64,000 bases of DNA from Lytechinus variegatus (taxonomy: Eukaryota > Echinodermata > Echinoidea > Temnopleuroida > Toxopneustidae): contig NC_054756.1 of NCBI RefSeq assembly GCF_018143015.1, positions 22,191,298 through 22,255,297 on the forward strand, written 5' to 3'. Shown in pieces: positions 14,301 through 23,700 of this stretch. The notes under the pieces were generated by a model that was given only the letters and a program-made list of their open reading frames with translations, made no database searches and had not been told where the DNA came from. Position 1 is the first letter of the stretch; every line of letters begins with the position of its first letter. Both the position numbers and the translations under genes were made by a program.

Positions 14301-15259
14301 CATGTTCAAAGAAGTATAATAATTTCGTACCATTTTTAAGTTCCTTCTGACAGACAAAATCATTTATACGTCAAAGTGAACTTTCGTTTTGAAACCTTAA
14401 TAATTCGATACTTTGTTTTCCTATTCTAGGTTTGAAAATAGGCTCTGCTATCTTGATCCTGATTCTGGCAGTATATTCCATCTCGATAACAATTGCTTTC
14501 ATCAGGTAATTACAAAGAAATATATGATTTTGATAATTATGGTTAATATTATTGACACAAAAAGTCTTAGAAATAAAGCCGATCGCGATAAATAAAAAAT
14601 CCTCCTACATGTATATTTATATATTATCAACAAAATAAACGAAGAATTTTCTTGTTTTACTAGTTTCTTTTAATATTAAGAAAGATTAAAAGAAACTGGT
14701 AAAAGAAACTAAAAGTGGAATATTCTTTGTTTATTTTCTTGACTTTTTCTATCCTTGACCATGTTGACAGTGAGCATATTTCTCTTTTTTGGGGGGTACA
14801 TACAAATACAAATTGGACTCAACACTGGATTGGCCATCATGGTTGCCAGAGTCTGATCCAATTCCTTTCAGGAACTTGGTCACAATTGAAACGAAATCTG
14901 CATATTGTTAACCCAACAGAAGGAAACCCGTCAAACAGAAGAGCGAAGTAGAGGAGGGGACTATCAATCATGATTACCTCCAACCAGAGAACTGGGTAAT
15001 TCCGGAAATGAGAAACGATGCCTACCAGGAGCTCCAGACGAAAAACTTTGAATCCTTCGCATCAAACTCCCCGGTGTCGTCCAGTCATGGACCTACATGT
15101 ACAACGGCATTGCCCCGCGGAGCAGACGACTCGTTCCAACATTCTAACACAGCGCCCTCTGCGGTTGCCTATGCAAACCAAAGGGTAGTGGACAAAGTCG
15201 TCCGAATGGAAGCATCGCGCAAGGATGCCGAGGATGACTATGCCGTCGTGCCAGAATAG
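2037..15259 (+). CDS. Gene A: membrane-anchored GH1 lactase-like protein (LCTL/klotho group), 8 exons
   Basis: The joined exons are 2037-2344, 3727-4201, 4674-4920, 7293-7604, 12348-12617, 13278-13322, 14430-14505 and 14920-15259, giving 2073 nt and 690 aa. Residues 1-19 are a signal peptide. About 40-525 form one complete glycoside hydrolase family 1 barrel: [20 protein letters not shown] at 49-68, [15 protein letters not shown] at about 118-132, TFNDPW at 207-212, YVTENG with the nucleophile Glu at 418, and [13 protein letters not shown] at about 467-479. A short Thr/Met-rich hinge follows (about 513-552), then a transmembrane helix at about 556-577 and a 113-residue cytoplasmic tail. The family cleaves beta-glycosides. 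The usual acid/base Glu of the NEP motif is Asp here (residue 210), so activity is uncertain. The single domain, the TM anchor and this substitution resemble vertebrate lactase-like rather than intestinal lactase. The likely location is the cell surface. Confidence 0.9.
3253..3541. mobile_element. Foldback MITE, GGCGGCGGAAGC family, copy 1
   Basis: The left end is TTGGCGGCGGAAGC and the right end is its inverse, GCTTCCGCTGCC. G-rich and A-rich tracts lie between. The flanks TGGATGTACA (left) and TGGGTGTACA (right) match at 9 of 10 positions and look like a target duplication. It lies in intron 1 of gene A. Confidence 0.65.
3727..4201 (+). CDS. Gene A exon 2: GH1 core with acid/base motif
   Basis: It runs from acceptor TTTTAG| to donor CAG|GTGAGC. 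It contains HWDLPQ and the acid/base region [10 protein letters not shown], where GH1 enzymes normally have Asn-Glu-Pro. The HAKAWHTYN stretch also fits lactase-like proteins. Confidence 0.92.
4674..4920 (+). CDS. Gene A exon 3: GH1 middle segment
   Basis: It starts in phase 0 after ACTATAG and ends in phase 1 at AGAG|GTATAA. It encodes [18 protein letters not shown] through [13 protein letters not shown], the conserved GH1 stretch before the [11 protein letters not shown] motif. Confidence 0.9.
5010..5176. repeat. G-rich/C-rich repeat related to the GGCGG elements
   Basis: It starts near GGGGTAGACCCAGAATTTT and ends near TTGGATTCGCCGCTGG. It has the same G-rich, A-rich and C-rich layout as the repeats at 12706-12907, 28940-29215 and 50918-51188. 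The ends are not exact. Confidence 0.4.
5210..5495 (-). mobile_element. tRNA-derived SINE
   Basis: On the minus strand, a box A-like TGTAGCAGTTCGG, then AGAGGGTCGAGTGTTCGAATC (box B-like, about 5432-5452), then a body with GGGTACGCGGTAGGAGGCG and a tail with CGATGGCCGGTGTAATAAA. The body matches the plus-strand element at 35501-35850. Confidence 0.7.
5941..6185 (+). mobile_element. tRNA-derived SINE
   Basis: A tRNA-like head (GTCGTGGTCTAGTGGTTC, then GTGGGATCGAATCC) is followed by a body with CTGCACTCAACCCAGGTGAG and GATACCCGGCA. The body matches the copy at 13978-14240. It lies in intron 3 of gene A. Confidence 0.75.
7293..7604 (+). CDS. Gene A exon 4: GH1 nucleophile exon
   Basis: It runs from acceptor CCTAAG| to donor AAAG|GTATGT, phase 1 to phase 1. 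It encodes [20 protein letters not shown] and [14 protein letters not shown], which holds the catalytic nucleophile Glu 418. Confidence 0.92.
7652..7796. mobile_element. Foldback MITE with CCCGTTGCATAAA ends
   Basis: The left arm CCCGTTGCATAAA...TTACCACTATGGTAACT is mirrored on the right by AGTTACCATAGTGGTAAC...TTTATGCAACGGG. It is an almost complete hairpin of about 140 bp. Related elements lie at 37347-37484 and 63692-63842. Confidence 0.7.
8232..8680. mobile_element. Foldback MITE, GGCGGCGGAAGC family, copy 2, internally duplicated
   Basis: It is flanked by a perfect 11-bp direct repeat, GGTTCCCTGCA, at 8221-8231 and 8681-8691. The left end reads TTGGCGGCGGAAGC and the right end CCCCGCTTCC. 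A unit of about 113 bp (GGTCATCAACCTAAATTTTA through the next poly-A run) is present twice in tandem at about 8360-8475 and 8476-8590. Confidence 0.75.
10066..10470 (+). mobile_element. tRNA-derived SINE (GGCTGTGTTGGCTCAG type)
   Basis: It has box A-like TGTTGGCTCAGTCGGTAACG and box B-like GGGTTTGAGTCC, followed by a body of about 350 bp. A truncated head of the same type lies at 39198-39250. This is a different SINE family from the GTGGTCTAGTGG types. Confidence 0.65.
11051..11365. repeat. Inverted-repeat unit (possible MITE)
   Basis: ACTTCCATTGATGAGTGGAT at about 11076 continues into ACCAGGCGCGACC. Its inverse appears at about 11320-11352 as GGTCGCGCCTGGTATCCACC. The arms are about 33 bp with few differences. 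A 223-codon open frame spans the unit but resembles no known protein. Confidence 0.5.
12348..12617 (+). CDS. Gene A exon 5: GH1 C-terminus and Thr-rich hinge
   Basis: It follows ATCCTAG and encodes [35 protein letters not shown] and a Thr/Met-rich run ([15 protein letters not shown]). The donor GCAA|GTGCGC is weak. It was chosen because it is the phase-1 donor that joins the next exon in frame; a longer reading runs into repeat-like sequence. Confidence 0.8.
12706..12907. repeat. G-rich repeat with inverted ends (GGCGGATCCAGG...CCTGAATCCGCC)
   Basis: The left edge is GTGGCGGATCCAGGGGGG and the right edge is AATCCTGAATCCGCCCCT, which are roughly inverse. It lies just after exon 5 of gene A and interrupts the read-through frame. 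Confidence 0.5.
13278..13322 (+). CDS. Gene A exon 6: 45-nt linker exon
   Basis: Between CTTTTAG| and CACG|GTAAGT there are 45 nt that read [14 protein letters not shown] in phase 1-1. Both splice sites are strong and the phases fit both neighbours. It encodes an acidic juxtamembrane linker. Confidence 0.75.
13723..13794 (+). tRNA. tRNA-like sequence, possibly a SINE head or tRNA pseudogene
   Basis: About 72 nt fold as a cloverleaf. There is a perfect 7-bp acceptor stem (GTCTCTG with CAGAGAC) and a 5-bp T stem (CCGGG with CCTGG) enclosing TTCGATT. The anticodon stem has 4 of 5 pairs and the loop reads GTTCAAA. The D stem is weaker. A T run follows directly at 13795, as in a Pol III terminator. 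The loop would give anticodon UCA, and the size is too small for tRNA-Sec, so a functional tRNA is doubtful. Confidence 0.45.
13978..14240 (+). mobile_element. tRNA-derived SINE
   Basis: The head GTTGTGGCCCAGTGGATAAG with box B GGGTTCGAAACCC is followed by CTGCACTCGACCCAGGCGAG, GGGTACCCGGCA and CTCGAGCTTAAGCCGGGG. The body matches the SINE at 5941-6185. It lies in intron 6 of gene A. Confidence 0.8.
14430..14505 (+). CDS. Gene A exon 7: transmembrane exon
   Basis: It runs from CTATTCTAG| to ATCAG|GTAAT, phase 1 to phase 2. It encodes a hydrophobic helix ([18 protein letters not shown]) ending FI plus two bases of Arg. Confidence 0.85.
14920..15259 (+). CDS. Gene A exon 8: cytoplasmic tail and stop
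   Basis: The acceptor CCCAACAG| leaves one base that completes an Arg codon, followed by a basic stop-transfer stretch (RKPVKQK). The tail contains HDYLQPE, DAYQEL and DDYAVVPE and ends at TAG 15257-15259. YQEL and YAVV fit YxxPhi sorting signals or phosphotyrosine motifs (inference). Confidence 0.85.
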
Positions 15260-16274
15260 TTACGAAAAATATAGAGAGATGGGTGATTTTAGAATAACGA
15301 CAAACTCTAGGCCTATAAAGAAGTACAGTGACGTTCCTCTTATTTTCTTTGAGCACCTGCTTCTATCTTCGCTGGCTCCATTACCCTATTGCTGTTTTAT
15401 TTTCTATAAAATTCTAAAAAGGCAAATCTGGATCCTTACATTGAAGACCCATTAATACAAGTCAATACAATATGTATTTTCAGCTTAAATTAATGAATGG
15501 GTGACTATTTTCCTTTTTTCGTTATAAAAAGCATTAACTAGGGTTAATATGTTAGCTTGGGTGGCAAAGTTGTTACAAAAATATTTAAATATACACTCTA
15601 AAAAAAAGGGTAAAAATGCTCCATGAGGGTAATGTGTCCAACCAATATTCGGCATTTCTTTGGGGGCATTTTTATTCATCCAGTGTGATGAAAATTTTAA
15701 AGTCATCGTTGCTTAATTACTTTACTGGACAATATGCTTCCCGCATTGGGTACTGACTACTGCCCAAATTTAGTTGGACATATAATTACCCTCATGTTGG
15801 TTTTTCCATTTTTTATTGTTTTATTCAATTCCGCTAAAAGAAAATGATATGAGAAATGTACCACACGGTCAGTTTGCCTTCGCCTTTTTTCTTGACACAT
15901 CGAACTTTACTAAAATGGACAGTGCTCACTCAAGGGTAAGATTCTGTCAAAATTATTACTTTCTTTAGATAGATGATACCCAAGCCCAAGAATATATGTG
16001 AAAAAAATTATCCCCATACTGTACATTTTTCAATTCCCAGGACTTTTCATCGACACGCTTGTAGAATTTATTCATACTATCTCAGACTTGTTTAACCAAT
16101 ATGCTGGTACGGTAAACATAAAAACCTATCAACATTTGGTTAACACGGTTAACAAAAACAAAGTCCATTATTTTTTTTATAGAAGGTTAAAGGTATTGTT
16201 TAACTTTTTGAGCAGCCGATTTAAAAAATTCTCAACCAAGATGAAACATGTGTACAAGTGCATGTATTAGAACT

Positions 16275-16280
16275 AATAAA
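16275..16280 (+). terminator. Possible poly(A) signal for gene A
   Basis: AATAAA lies about 1 kb after the gene A stop codon. No closer canonical hexamer was noticed, but the region is AT-rich and chance matches are common. Confidence 0.2.
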
Positions 16281-17639
16281 CCCTGAAAACAACCATTATT
16301 GAGAATGAAAAGCTTCAATTTTTGAAGCACTAAATAATGATTTTTGAATGCAATTTTTTCAGGGCTTCATTTTTGTAACATATCACAGACACAGATGACA
16401 AGTGTGTCCTTCTAGCTCAGATTTTTAAAAAGTCAAACCAATGTTAACCAATCACTTTAATTGTAAAGAAACATAATATTTTTTTTTCTGAGTGCAAACA
16501 TCGCAATAAAACAGTCTTCTTGATCTGTGTAACAATTGTGTGATTTGTTTAAATGATACAAGCCGTTAACTACCCCCCCCCCCCTTAATCATCATACAAA
16601 ATCCTCCTGGTTTCAAGCCTAAAGGTGTAATTGATATTAACATTAAATCTCAATATTTTTCACGTCCAACACCCCCCCCCCCCTCCCCAATTTCGTCATC
16701 CTTTTTTTTCTCGATTATGTTACAATAAATAAAAGTTGAACTTTAGGTTCGTTAACGCAGAATGAGCTAATTATATGAACAATCACGTTAAAGACTTGTG
16801 GTTTTGGTGATTTCTTATCAACATTCAATTTGCAGTACACCAATAAACAAGGTCGAACAACTTGTCATCAGAGATGGCGATAGGTAAACAGATAGGGTAA
16901 ACATATCTGTATAATCCTGTTATATATGAGTTTATCTGACCAGGCGTGTATCCCGTGGGGGCAAAGGGGGAGGTGCCCCTCCCTTTGCACACGCAGAATG
17001 CTGAAGAGGAAAAAATGTGCGAGGAGAATGAGAAGTTGCCCCCCTTGTGGGCGAACAATTTGGACGGTTTGGGGAATTATACGGCATTCCTCTTATATTA
17101 TCTATTGATTAATTTATTTTTCGTAATTCTAACCCCAACAGCTTTTAAGTGCCCTCGCCCGATTTAAGATTTCACTCCTGTATCTAATCTATTAACGACA
17201 TGAACTCTCCGTTTTATATAGGTCGTACAGTAAGTGGGCGTTCCGTGTTAAACGTCGCCTGTACAAACATTTTTTAAGTACCCCCCCCCCCTCCATTATC
17301 GTATTGTTCTACAATGACCTTACGGGGAAATTCTGGTTCAACATGATTTAAGAGTAATTAAGGTCGTTCATATAACAAGAACTTTTTAAAGCGACGTGAT
17401 AACGATTTTTTTCGTAAATTAATGAAAATGCATTAGTCGTGATGTTAATTAATTATAATGTGCTATTGTTCCAAATCGCGTTCCATAATTTTCCTTATCA
17501 CTGTGTGGATTAATATACTTTTAGTCCAAGGTATAAGAACAAACGTAAACTTATCTTTAAAATCAACATATCTGAAATTAATTTAAAAAAAATCTAGCCT
17601 TGGCTCATGAAATATTACTTCATCGTGCTAATTAGGTGT

Positions 17640-17850
17640 TCCAATTATAAAATGAATAAACAAATAAATAAGTAATTGATGAAATAAACAAATAAGATCA
17701 TGAATAAACAAGTAGATAAATATATAAATGAATAATTAAAAAAATAATAAATACATAGATAAATAAACAAATAAATAAATAAAGGAACAAATACATAGAT
17801 TAATAAATAAACAAGTAAATAAACAAATAAATGAATGAAAGTCCCCTCAT
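17640..17850. repeat. AATAAA/ACAAATAAAT-type low-complexity repeat
   Basis: Degenerate tandem tetranucleotides (AAAT, AAAC, ATAA) run for about 200 bp. No coding potential was seen. Confidence 0.8.
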
Positions 17851-17989
17851 CTTGTCTGTTGATTAGATGAATCTTTAATGTACATATAGGTTATACATGT
17901 TATATCCACGTACACAACTTGCTTTATTAGATATTACGGAAAATTGTTTTGTTCTCTTCCGTTGCCCATAATGATGATTAGAGTAATGA

Positions 17990-18125
17990 TAATGACACAA
18001 TCGCTAATATTGTATTTGATAATAATGATAACAATAATAAAAATGATAATAATAATTAAATATTAACACTACTTATAACGATACTAATGATAACAATAAA
18101 TAATGATAATAATAATAATAACCGC
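17990..18125. repeat. ATAATGATA-type trinucleotide repeat
   Basis: Interrupted AAT/GAT triplets. Confidence 0.75.
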
Positions 18126-19679
18126 AACTTCGATTTAGTTTCCATCATTTCTTGTCGGCTTTTCATTTCTTCTGACTCTATTTGTATCACTTTGATTAAA
18201 CGGTGTAAATGGCTTCATGCATCTATTTTTAGACTTACAGCTCCATGTATTACTTCAAATTTCCTTGATGGCCCTTAAACCCGTTATCAGTCCTTAAAGA
18301 CGAAGTTCACCCTGACAAAAGGTTTATTATAAAAATAGCAGAGAAAATAATCGAACATTATTGCCGACGGACTGAGAAAAATCCATCAAAGGATGAAAAG
18401 AAAAGTTATTAAAATGTTAATTATTTAATTTGTAACGTCATGTACAAGCAGCTTTTCTACATATCGTATGGTAAAAAAAATGTGGTACCAAGACCAATTT
18501 CTTAAGTATTTTATTGTTTTTTTTTCTTATGTATTTCTTCGTGGTATTTTTTTTTACTTTTTGTTTTTTTAATGTTTTTTCGATGGAAATCGTTCCATAC
18601 TTAATTCTGATCATAAACAAGGCAAAATTAAGTTTAATCAGTAAAAGTAGAAATAATTATACAAATTTATGAATTTTGGTTAAATATACAATTTGCATTG
18701 GATTTGCACGTGATTTTTGGTCTTACATGCACTTACATAATGTTGCGTAATGTCGTAACCGCGTACTCGGGCGTCACAAATTTGGTCTCAAAATTTGCGC
18801 GAGACTTGAATGTAAGAAGTCTGTGAGCGGCGAGGTCAAAAAAATTATGCGCAGCAGATATATCGCGAAAATTGTCGAAGGGGAGCATTATGCCCCCCCC
18901 CCCCTCCCCCGGGAGAATTAGGGTTAAGACGAGTGAAAATGATGGATGCATCATTTGTGCTTGTGTTTTGATGTAACGTTTTCTCATGCATTCATAGCAT
19001 TCGTATATTACATTTTTCGTCATAAGAATGACATAATATATTGGTTACCGTTTTATTGCATGAATCATAGATACAAGAAATGGAATTTCAAACAAATGTG
19101 GAAAATCAAGTCTGTGTGCTAAAAAAAACTATAAATTGACAAATTCACCTTAATTTAAGATCGAAACCTTTTTTCCTTGTCATTTTATTTCTTGCCATCT
19201 GCCATCATCCTTTCCAATTTTTCGTGTAAAACGCTTTTCCCTTTTTGGGGGTTATTTTTCTTGCTTGTCGATTTATTTCCAGATTAAAATCATATTAATT
19301 GTTTGTTGTAACCCACCCTACCCACTATCTTTCTTGCTTGCCATTTCTTTTTTTTCAAACCAAACCCCCCTCTTCAAAATCGTTTCCAGGCCCTCATTGC
19401 CCAGGTGGTCCGATTTCCATTTTGTCGACATATTACTTTTCATTTTTCTTCAAATCAAAATTTGCTTTCATAAACAGATTATGCAATAATTTATACTAAT
19501 ATGTGAAGACCAAGCGAATAAGATATGTATGCCCTACAAAATAATTGATGAATGATGAAATGACAGAGGAAATTATTTAGTAGACGAACTAGGATCAGTA
19601 CACGAAGAAGGTGAAGGCCGATTCGCACTTTACCAGAGGCTATTTTTCGGGGGGGGGGGGGTAACATGAGCTGCTGTCG

Positions 19680-19680
<1 letters not shown>

Positions 19681-19721
<41 letters not shown>
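19681..19721. repeat. (TA)n microsatellite
   Basis: About 40 bp of alternating TA with a few TATACA interruptions. Confidence 0.9.
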
Positions 19722-19723
<2 letters not shown>

Positions 19724-20646
19724 AGCAGCATGATGTATATAATGAACTTAATCGTGATCGTTAGTGTCCACGTTGCCTCGAACGAATCAGCGCCCTCAAA
19801 TCACAAGTAGCCTACTCTTACCATGCTTACATTGGCCCTAGGCTTAGATCTATGTCTAGATCCAATCATGGACCTATTCAAAATGCCATTAATGACAAGA
19901 CAAAATGCTAGGACTGGTTAGGGTTGGCCTAGGCTAGCGTGCGTGATACCCCTCTTGCCTCTTGGGTTTACAATTGTATGGCGTATTGACCTTTTAACTG
20001 ATATTCATGATATTTGGGAACAAAACAAGACAAAGTCTAATTATAATTGCCTCTGATTAACACACCTCCCATATGTAAACACAACTAAAAAGAAAAAAAA
20101 AGTATAATCTTGATGGCGTTCTATTACTTAATTGGTCAACGCACACACCCTCACTCACACCCTCAACCACACACACACACCCTCACCCACACAGATATAT
20201 CAGTCACACCTTCAACTCAAACCGTGATATCGATCACCTCATTGCCATTTTAATGCATATTGCATCCATCATTGTTTTGTCAGGGGGTCAATCTCATTTC
20301 AGTGAGACCGCAGTATATCCCAGGTACATCTGACTGTTTCGTAATTCTGATTTTTGTTTTTACTGACCGAGTAAAGGCAACCTCAAATCATATGTCATTT
20401 GAAACAACATCGGACATTACTTTGATTGTTTGATGCGTCAGTTTTCATAGGCTTTGAGGGATATTTTCGTTTGTCTTCACAATAAAAATGAGATTGCAAG
20501 GTTATTGAATAGTCCTTCATTTCTCAGAGTGTATAGGGGTTCTTTAAAATCCAGTTTGAGACTTTTCGCGCACGTCCTTGAGCAGAGAGCGGAGAAATAC
20601 ATTTCACACGTTTGTTGATAATTTCTTTATTGGCACGATTTGAGCA

Positions 20647-20722
20647 ATGAAGGCCCTTTCATGGATACCCATTACGTATCTCATTTGCTTCTTCCCGATG
20701 GATGCATCTACAAATGAAAACG
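20647..20722 (+). CDS. Gene B exon 1: signal peptide
   Basis: The ATG at 20647 opens MKALSWIPITYLICFFPMDA, a typical signal peptide. The exon ends in phase 1 at AACG|GTTAGT. Confidence 0.8.
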
Positions 20723-23700
20723 GTTAGTACATAAATCATATCTTTGAAATTGTTAAACATACTCTCCCACTCTCTTTTTTTCTCACCATATTCAATGAGA
20801 ATGTTTATTGCTTTGGCTATAATTGGTATAGTGTGTTGTTTGAACTCTAAGAGGTTACGATTATTCAAGGAAGGTCGGACACTGATATACCACAGTCTGA
20901 CTTCAGTGAAAGTGTGCCGATGTGGATTCATTCATAAACGCGTATCCGTAAACGCATATTTACGCGTATATAAATCGTTCAACGATTTATAAGGGTTAGG
21001 CATGTTAGGGCAACTTCGATCTGGCGCTGCTCAGTGGCCGCCGGGCCCACGATCAATTGGGAAAAATTGCTTTTCGGGTGATATAAATCTCTGATTTCTG
21101 TTTCGAACAATAAAACAAGGATTTTCTTTCCTTTCTCTTATTTCATATAACATAAATATTGTGAATTACTTAAGAATGGAGAATATTTTTTTGCATTAAA
21201 AACGAGTTGCATTATGAAAAAAAGGATAAGTTAGGACATCAAGCGACATCATGAATCCAATTTGTATGCAAAACTTGTCCAGCAAATAAACATTATTGTA
21301 ATTCTAGTTGTTATAACAAATTTCAGTGATTCCTGATTTCGTTTACCTTTTATTCAAATTGTATTATTCCTGGTCTAGGGTTCCGTTTTCATGATCAATC
21401 ACAACATGAACAATTGATTTGATACATGAATATAATCGATACATACGATTTTATCAATACATTTAGGATCAAGTCGTATATTATCAAACAGCGGCTGTAA
21501 TGAGACGACAGCGGTCTACCCTAACACTCTCATTGACGAAACGGTGGTTGAAGGGTACGCTATATTCACATGCGACATCGGGTTCGAAATGGACCTAACC
21601 GACCACGGCGACGCTGTTTTAGCTGTGTGCAACGGAACGTCTGGAGAATGGGATTTCATAGATCAAAGCCCAAAATGCGAAAGTAAGTCACCCCCCCCCC
21701 CCCCCCTCTGCAGAGTGAAGTAATGTCGGTACACACTAAGAAATAAAGGTTCAAAATTGAACCCCGAAAGGTTGATGCAAAATTAGCACCCTACGGGTTC
21801 AAAAATTGAACCCCTGATTTGGGGTTCAAGAATTGAACCATGCGGGTAGGGTTCATTTTTGCACCCTGCGGGTTCAAAACTGCACACCTAGCATGCCTAG
21901 GGGTTCAATTAAACATTTAGGGTTGCATTTTTGAACCCGCAGGGTTGCCAAAATTAACACCAACCGCAGGGTTCAATTTTTGAACCCCAAATCAGGGGTT
22001 CATTTTTTGAACCCGTTGGGTGCTGATTTTGCATCAACATTTCGGGGTTCAATTTTGAACCTTTATTTCTTAGTGTGTAGGAAAAGATATTTATTTTGAG
22101 AGCATAAGATGTAGTCATTCATGAAGATCATTAATAATAGAAACTTAATGGAATTGCCAAATGTCTACCGAAATTTTATAAGTCATACGTATATATCATA
22201 AAGGATAGGAGGATATTTTATTAGTCGATTAAGATGCATTCAAAGTCCTAAAATAACAAAAGGGATGTAAACTATAGACATGAAACTGCGAATCCAACCT
22301 GAGAAATCTAGAATCACACGGACATTATTCAATAATCGAATCTTCAAACGTTTGTATCCATTTTCTTTATGTATTATTCAAAACAACATTATTTCACACA
22401 CGAATGTGAGCAAAGTGTTTCAAGTATTTTACCTAATTTTCAGATACTCATTCTACAATCCTTGTACCATTATTGGTCGATTCGTCTAGGAAAAACAAAT
22501 TAAAAATAAAAAAAAAAGATGTAGGAAAATATTATTGTATAATATTGTATATATTATGATATAATATATCATATTCAATGTTTTCCTACATCTCGAAATA
22601 GTGATATCCTGTCAGTCGCCTCCGTTGCCCGCCTATGGGTACTTTGAAGAGGCTAGTCTGGGTTTCGGGGAAGCAGGCAACTACACGTGCGAACAGGAGT
22701 TCATCGTCGACGGCGAAGCTACCGCCACCTGCCAAGCCGATGGGACGTGGAGCTCGGAACCACCGCGATGCCGAGGTAAGTAAACGATGCCCGGGGTGAG
22801 AGGGAAGGGGGAGGTGGCGGGCTGCAGGTATAGACCCTGATTCAAGCTCTGAGCAACAGGTGTTGTGGGTCTTTTCGTAAGATTTCAACATATAAAACTT
22901 GCTGTTTCAAGGTTTCATCCATATGAACGTTTTAAGTTACATGATTATTAACAATTATTCAACTGCTCTCACGAATGTATTGTTTTCTTATATCTAATTT
23001 ATGAAATTTGGATTGCATGTTTTTTTATAACACTTTGCTGTTATTATGGAAATGAAATGAAATTTCCCGAGAAAGGGTCTTCAGTACAGATTCATTGTAG
23101 GCTAGAGTGAGGGTTTTGCACAGTTACTGTAGACTAGGGGAAGGGGATCACCATCATGATTAAGTAATAAAAAAAGGACACACAGATGGTGCCATAGGCG
23201 GGGATACTGGATACCCCCTCCCCCTTCCCATTATGTTTTTTTCAAGTTTTATACCAGAAATGAGAAAGGGGGTGGGTAAATGAATAAGGAAATACCCCCC
23301 CCCCAAAAAAAAAAAAACAGAAAGAGAGAGAGAGTTTGCGGATGTTAATACTATAAATGGCGTCACACTCGGATCGCTTTGCCTACCTTATAAACGTAAT
23401 AGCATGGGGAAAGTTGAGAATTGGATAAAATAAAGGAGAAAGGGGAATTACAGGATGAAAAGTTAGACCTTTTCAAAAAGCCATGATCTTTATTTTAGAC
23501 AACATTAGTAGAAAGGTCGCCCTAGTTAATGCAATATTGATTTTCAAGTACATTTCTATTTTTTCTTGTTCAAAGTAAGCTGCCCAACTTCGGAGGATTC
23601 TCTAGCCAACGCCTATCTGAGTGACACGCGGTGTGTTGATGTGAGATCAGACTCAAAGACATGGAACGAGGCTAATGAGACCTGCGTCGTTCAAGGTGGA

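Larger units (their letters stand above)
15260..20646. other. Intergenic region between genes A and B
   Basis: No coding exon was recognised. The DNA is AT-rich, with poly-C runs near 16570, 16672, 17281 and 18894. It has AAATAAAC-type repeats (17640-17850), ATAATGATA-type repeats (17990-18125) and a TA run (19681-19721). A G-rich/C-rich repeat-like stretch lies at 16940-17060. The 3' UTR of A and the promoter of B must lie at the two ends. Confidence 0.5.
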
